A stretch of DNA of 10,000 bases from NCBI RefSeq assembly GCF_042767895.1, contig NC_091560.1, positions 40,140,332 to 40,150,331 on the forward strand, in the 5' to 3' direction. Within the stretch, counting starts at the first letter, position 1; each line of letters begins with the position of its first letter. Both the position numbers and the translations under genes were made by a program. This document shows, one piece after another, positions 7,390 through 10,000 of the stretch. Below the pieces are notes generated by a model. That model saw only the letters and a list, made by a program, of their open reading frames with translations. It made no database searches and was not told the origin of the DNA. This DNA is from Penaeus vannamei. Lineage: Eukaryota > Arthropoda > Malacostraca > Decapoda > Penaeidae.

Positions 7390-7511
7390 TGTTGTTGTAA
7401 TATGGTTTTTCTATTTTGTGTTATTGTTGTAATTTTTTGTTGTTGTAATATGGTTTTTCTATTTTGTGTTGTATTTGTTGTTGTTGTAATATGGTTTTTC
7501 TGTTTTGTGTT
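7390..7511 (+). repeat. 33-bp T/G-rich minisatellite, three copies
   Basis: A 33-bp unit beginning TGTTGTTGTAATATGG lies at 7390-7422, identically at 7438-7470, and with one substitution (A to G at 7502) at 7479-7511. The spacers differ (15 and 8 bases, both TTGTT- or TATTT-like), giving periods of 48 and 41. Confidence 0.93.
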
Positions 7512-7850
7512 ATTGTTTGTTGTGATTGTTTTTGTTTAGATACGGTTGTCGTTGCTGTTAATTGATGTCAGTATCACCCTCACCCTCATGATCATCAGTC
7601 ATCATTCATCATTAATTCCTGGTAACATTCAACGCATTTTATATAATCCTGTTAGTGGAAATCATTAATAATGCGTTTGTTAATTAATGAAGAAATTGGT
7701 TTTGTAATATTTATTGTGGGGGGGGGGGCGTGTTTGCTCGCTATTAATATTCTGGTTGGTAATGCGATGGATTTCCCAGCGGTCCCCTTTTTTGGCCCGC
7801 CTCGGGGGGCGGGGGGCATTATGGGTCGTGTTCGTTGGGTTAAGGTTTGT
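7512..7850. other. Unique island with G11 and small GC hairpin
   Basis: Normal-complexity AT-rich sequence, the longest such stretch in the window. It holds TTAATTAA-type homeodomain-like sites near 7663-7689, G11 at 7718-7728, and CCCGCC (7796-7801) facing GGCGGG (7808-7813), a six-pair GC hairpin with a six-base loop. No recognised frame or RNA gene. Confidence 0.5.
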
Positions 7851-7948
7851 GTTGTGTGCCTTTCTTTTGTAGTTTTTTTTTCTCTTCTTTCGTTTGATCT
7901 GTCTCTCGATCTCGTTTCGTTTAATCTCTCTTGTGCGGTCTCTCTCCT

Positions 7949-8032
<84 letters not shown>

Positions 8033-8039
8033 CTTCTCT

Positions 8040-8122
<83 letters not shown>

Positions 8123-8160
8123 TTTTCTTCGTCTTCTTCTTCTTCTTCTTCCTTTTCTCG
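7851..8160 (+). repeat. (CT)n microsatellite passing into (TTC)n
   Basis: Pyrimidine tract with TCGTTT variants at left, CT units from about 7955, and an uninterrupted (TC) run of 77 bases at 8043-8119. It passes into TTC triplets at 8120-8151, with one TCG variant at 8129-8131. Confidence 0.95.
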
Positions 8161-8340
8161 CTCTCCTCTCCCTCCTCCCCACCCTCCCACTTTCTCGCCC
8201 CCCCCCCTCTAATTCTAGCACCAATTCTCTCCCTTCTCCCCCCACCGCCTCTCAATCGCCAGCCCCCCCACCCCCCCCTCACCCCCCCCTCCCCTTCCAT
8301 CCCTCTCTCCCACCCCTCCATTTCCACCCATTATCTCGTT
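8161..8340 (+). repeat. C-rich pyrimidine tract
   Basis: CCCTCC and CCCCAC units with C-runs up to about 10. It contains the strong C-run cluster at 8263-8294, annotated separately. No gene. Confidence 0.85.
8263..8294 (-). other. Predicted minus-strand G-quadruplex / plus-strand i-motif
   Basis: C-runs of 7, 8, 8 and 4 are separated by A, TCA and T. The complement meets the four-tract quadruplex definition with very short loops; the + strand could fold as an i-motif. Confidence 0.7.
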
Positions 8341-8450
8341 GCCCATTACCCACAAAACCCCTCGTTCCTGCGCTTGAATTGCTCACAGGATCACTGCAGT
8401 TTCCGGCTTGTTAACTTTTTCCAGGACCGCTGTTCGTGCTCTGATCCCTC
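8341..8450. other. Unique island between two pyrimidine tracts
   Basis: About 110 bp of normal-complexity sequence separating two long pyrimidine tracts. The open + frame crosses it only because it is short and happens to lack stops in that phase. No motif recognised. Confidence 0.5.
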
Positions 8451-9295
8451 CTCCCCTCCTCCTCCTCCTCCTTCCTTCTCCCTCCTTCTCCTCTCCTCCT
8501 TCCTCTCCCTCTCCTTTTGCCTCCGAATCCTCCCTCCTTCTCTCCCCCTTTGCCTCCGCATCCTCCCTCCTGTTTCTCCTCCTCCTCCCTTTTGCCTCCT
8601 TCTCCTCCTTCGCCTCCTTCTCTTTCTCTTCCTCCTCCTCCCTCCTCCTTCTCTCCTATTTCTCCCCTCCTCTCTCCCCTCCTCCTCCTCCTTCTTCCTC
8701 CCTTTGCCTCCGCATCCCCCTCTTCCTCCTCCTCCTCCCTTCCCTCCCCCTTTCCACCGCATCCTCTCGTATTTTCTTCTTTCTTCCTCTTTTCCCCTTC
8801 TCTTCATTCCTTCCCCCTCTCTATTTCTTACCTACACCATGAATTCCCATTTTCCCCTCTCTTTCCTTTCTCCTTGCCCGTTATCTTTCTCCTCTCTCTT
8901 CCATCTCCTGCCTTTCTTCCTGTCTTTTTTCCATCCTCCCATTTCTCCAGTCCTCCTTCAATTTCCCCTCTCCCTTCACTCCCTCCCTCCCCCTCCCTCT
9001 TCCTCTCTTTCCTCTTCCTCTCTCCCTCCTTCCTCCATCACCCCTCCCTCCCTTCTCCTCCCTCCTCCCTCTTCCTCTTCCTCCACATTTCCTCCTTCCT
9101 TCTCTTCCTCCTTTCCCTCCTCCTCCCTCCTCTTCCTTCCCTTCTCCCTTCCTCTCCTTTTCCCTTCCTTCTCCCTCCTCCTCCTCCCTCCTCCTCTCCT
9201 CCTCCCTCCCTCCTCCCTCCTTCCTCCCTTCCTCCTCCTTCTCTCCTCCTCCTCCTCCTCTTCCTCTCCTTCTCCTCCCTCCCCTCCCTTCCTAT
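8451..9295 (+). repeat. Long (CCT)n / (CTT)n degenerate pyrimidine tract, about 845 bp
   Basis: Nearly purine-free on +. CTCCTC and TCCTTCC units dominate, with occasional GCCTCCG, CATC and one ACCATGAATT break near 8836-8846. The proline/serine-rich open frame of 485 codons crossing it is a composition artefact: pyrimidine-only sequence cannot contain stop codons, all of which need A and/or G. Confidence 0.95.
8516..8717 (+). repeat. Dispersed TTTGCCTCCGCATCC unit inside the CCT tract
   Basis: A 23-bp unit at 8516-8538 recurs at 8549-8571 with one difference, a 33-bp period. Shorter copies begin at 8591 and 8703, and a degraded one near 8751. It shows that part of the CCT tract grew by duplication of blocks. 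Confidence 0.8.
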
Positions 9296-9440
9296 ATTGC
9301 CGTAATGGAGCCGAGACGGACTTGCTTTATCCAGTCCCTGACCCAAAATAGGTCTCAACGTGCCCGTTATTGCGCTGCCCGGGCTGCCTTGATACCCTTA
9401 AGTACCCTCTCTCCTTGCTATTACCGTTAGAGACATGATT
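9296..9440. other. Unique island
   Basis: About 145 bp of balanced, normal-complexity sequence with several CpGs and a CCCGGG palindrome flanked by GCTG and CTGC at about 9375-9391. No tRNA boxes, frame or element recognised. Confidence 0.5.
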
Positions 9441-9457
9441 CCCCCCCCCCCCCCCCC
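9441..9457 (+). repeat. Poly-C run, C17
   Basis: Longest mononucleotide run in the window, immediately after ATGATT. Expected to be highly slippage-prone and prone to sequencing error; its length should be treated as approximate. Confidence 0.95.
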
Positions 9458-9745
9458 TCCCTCCAACACTTTCCCTCCCCTACCGGCCCCCCCTAACTTC
9501 CTCCCCCATTCTCTCTTCCACTCCTCGAACTTATTTCCTTCTGTTCCCTCCCTTCTTCCTTCCTTCTCTCCCTGTCCCCCCAACTATCTTGCTCTTCTCT
9601 TCTTCCTCCTCTTCCTTCTCCTTCTCCTTTCCTTCCTTCTTTCTCCCCCTCCTCCCTCCCACCACATCCCCTCCCCTCCCCTCTATCCCCACCACTCGTC
9701 TCTTCTTGTCTGCTTCCTCTTTCTCTTCCTCTTCTTCTTACTTCT
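9458..9745 (+). repeat. CCTTCC/CCCTCC degenerate pyrimidine tract
   Basis: Continuation of the pyrimidine composition after C17, with few purines. No gene. Confidence 0.88.
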
Positions 9746-10000
9746 TCTAAGTCTCCTTCATCGCATGGCTGTAATTATTTAGTTGTTGATTTTTTATGCA
9801 ATTTTCTTATTTCCTTTCCCATTTTTATTCCAGTTTCCAGTTTTTGTGTTTTATATTAATTTTCTTCCCTTCTTTTCTCTCGTTTTACTGCTTCTCTTTC
9901 TTCTTTTGTCATACTTCTTATTTTTTCCGTCTTTCCTTTCCTCTCTCTTCATCTCTTCCTTCTTCCTCCTCCTTCCTCCTACCAAGATAACGTCCAGGTT
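9746..10000 (+). other. T-rich region with acceptor-like end
   Basis: 9746-9850 is AT-rich and nearly unique; 9851-9984 is TTCC/CTTC pyrimidine-rich. A long pyrimidine tract then ends in CTACCAAG and, a few bases on, GTCCAG at 9993-9998. Either AG could serve as a 3' splice site if an exon lies beyond the window. Sequence context stops at the window edge, so this cannot be judged. Confidence 0.35.

Noticed and set aside
7894..9351. 485-codon open frame, Ser/Leu/Pro-rich
   Set aside because: It runs through (CT)n and CCT tracts where stops cannot occur. Composition is Ser-Leu then Pro-Ser low complexity with no domain, and overlapping frames on both strands are equally open.

Overview
This window reads as eukaryotic, probably invertebrate, non-coding DNA that is saturated with simple-sequence repeats. 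By my reading about two thirds is microsatellite, degenerate purine/pyrimidine tract or minisatellite. The style is very long (CT/GA)n tracts, (AC)47, (CAT)n, (TTA)n, poly-C and poly-G runs, and broad degenerate halos around each pure core. It resembles intergenic or intronic DNA of decapod crustaceans, above all penaeid shrimp, whose genomes are known for exceptional SSR content. The taxon is an inference from repeat style only; no gene or known transposon identifies it.

I find no coding sequence I can support. The long open frames, up to 485 codons at 7894-9351, are repeat artefacts. A dinucleotide repeat without stops is open in several frames and gives poly-(Ser-Leu), (Arg-Glu) or (Thr-His), while triplet repeats give poly-His, poly-Asp or poly-Met. 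No rRNA, tRNA, CRISPR array or recognisable mobile element was seen.

Layout. 1-97 purine tract; 98-243 unique island; 244-955 pyrimidine tract with (TC)35; 956-1049 island; 1050-1510 purine tract with about (GA)45, forming an inverted arrangement with the pyrimidine arm; 1511-1735 mixed; 1736-1955 C-rich minisatellite; 1956-2180 island with a 20-bp duplication; 2181-2460 G-rich GGATG-like tract with a strong G-quadruplex motif; 2461-2565 A-rich; 2566-2735 CpG-dense island; 2736-3190 GGA tract; 3191-3430 compound (AC)47/(GA)n; 3431-3685 CpG-dense island with phased GC boxes; 3686-3907 C-run then G-run; 3908-4049 island; 4050-4715 giant (CT)n; 4716-4911 CAT/CAC; 4912-5085 island; 5086-5430 GGA then AC/GT with a perfect inverted repeat; 5431-5673 island; 5674-5764 TTA duplication; 5765-6012 islands around a G-quadruplex motif; 6013-6205 CAT with 45-bp higher-order periodicity; 6206-6498 island with a CGTCAGC cluster; 6500-6541 G-quadruplex motif; 6542-6808 T-rich; 6809-6936 pure (GA)64; 6937-7112 purine; 7113-7850 T/G-rich island with a 33-bp minisatellite; 7851-8340 CT then C-rich; 8341-8450 island; 8451-9295 CCT tract; 9296-9440 island; 9441-9745 C17 and pyrimidine tract; 9746-10000 T-rich.

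The regions most likely to matter biologically are three CpG-dense islands (2586-2680, 3475-3612, 6328-6490). Two of them carry spaced promoter-like motif combinations. The 3475-3612 island has a CRE-like site, five GGGCGG cores at 10-11 bp spacing, an initiator-like site, and a DPE match at exactly +28, all next to a GAGA tract. These are hypotheses from motif reading, not demonstrated promoters. A second theme is short, exact tandem duplication of non-microsatellite units (12, 19, 20, 22, 27, 33, 39, 45 and 60 bp) throughout the window.
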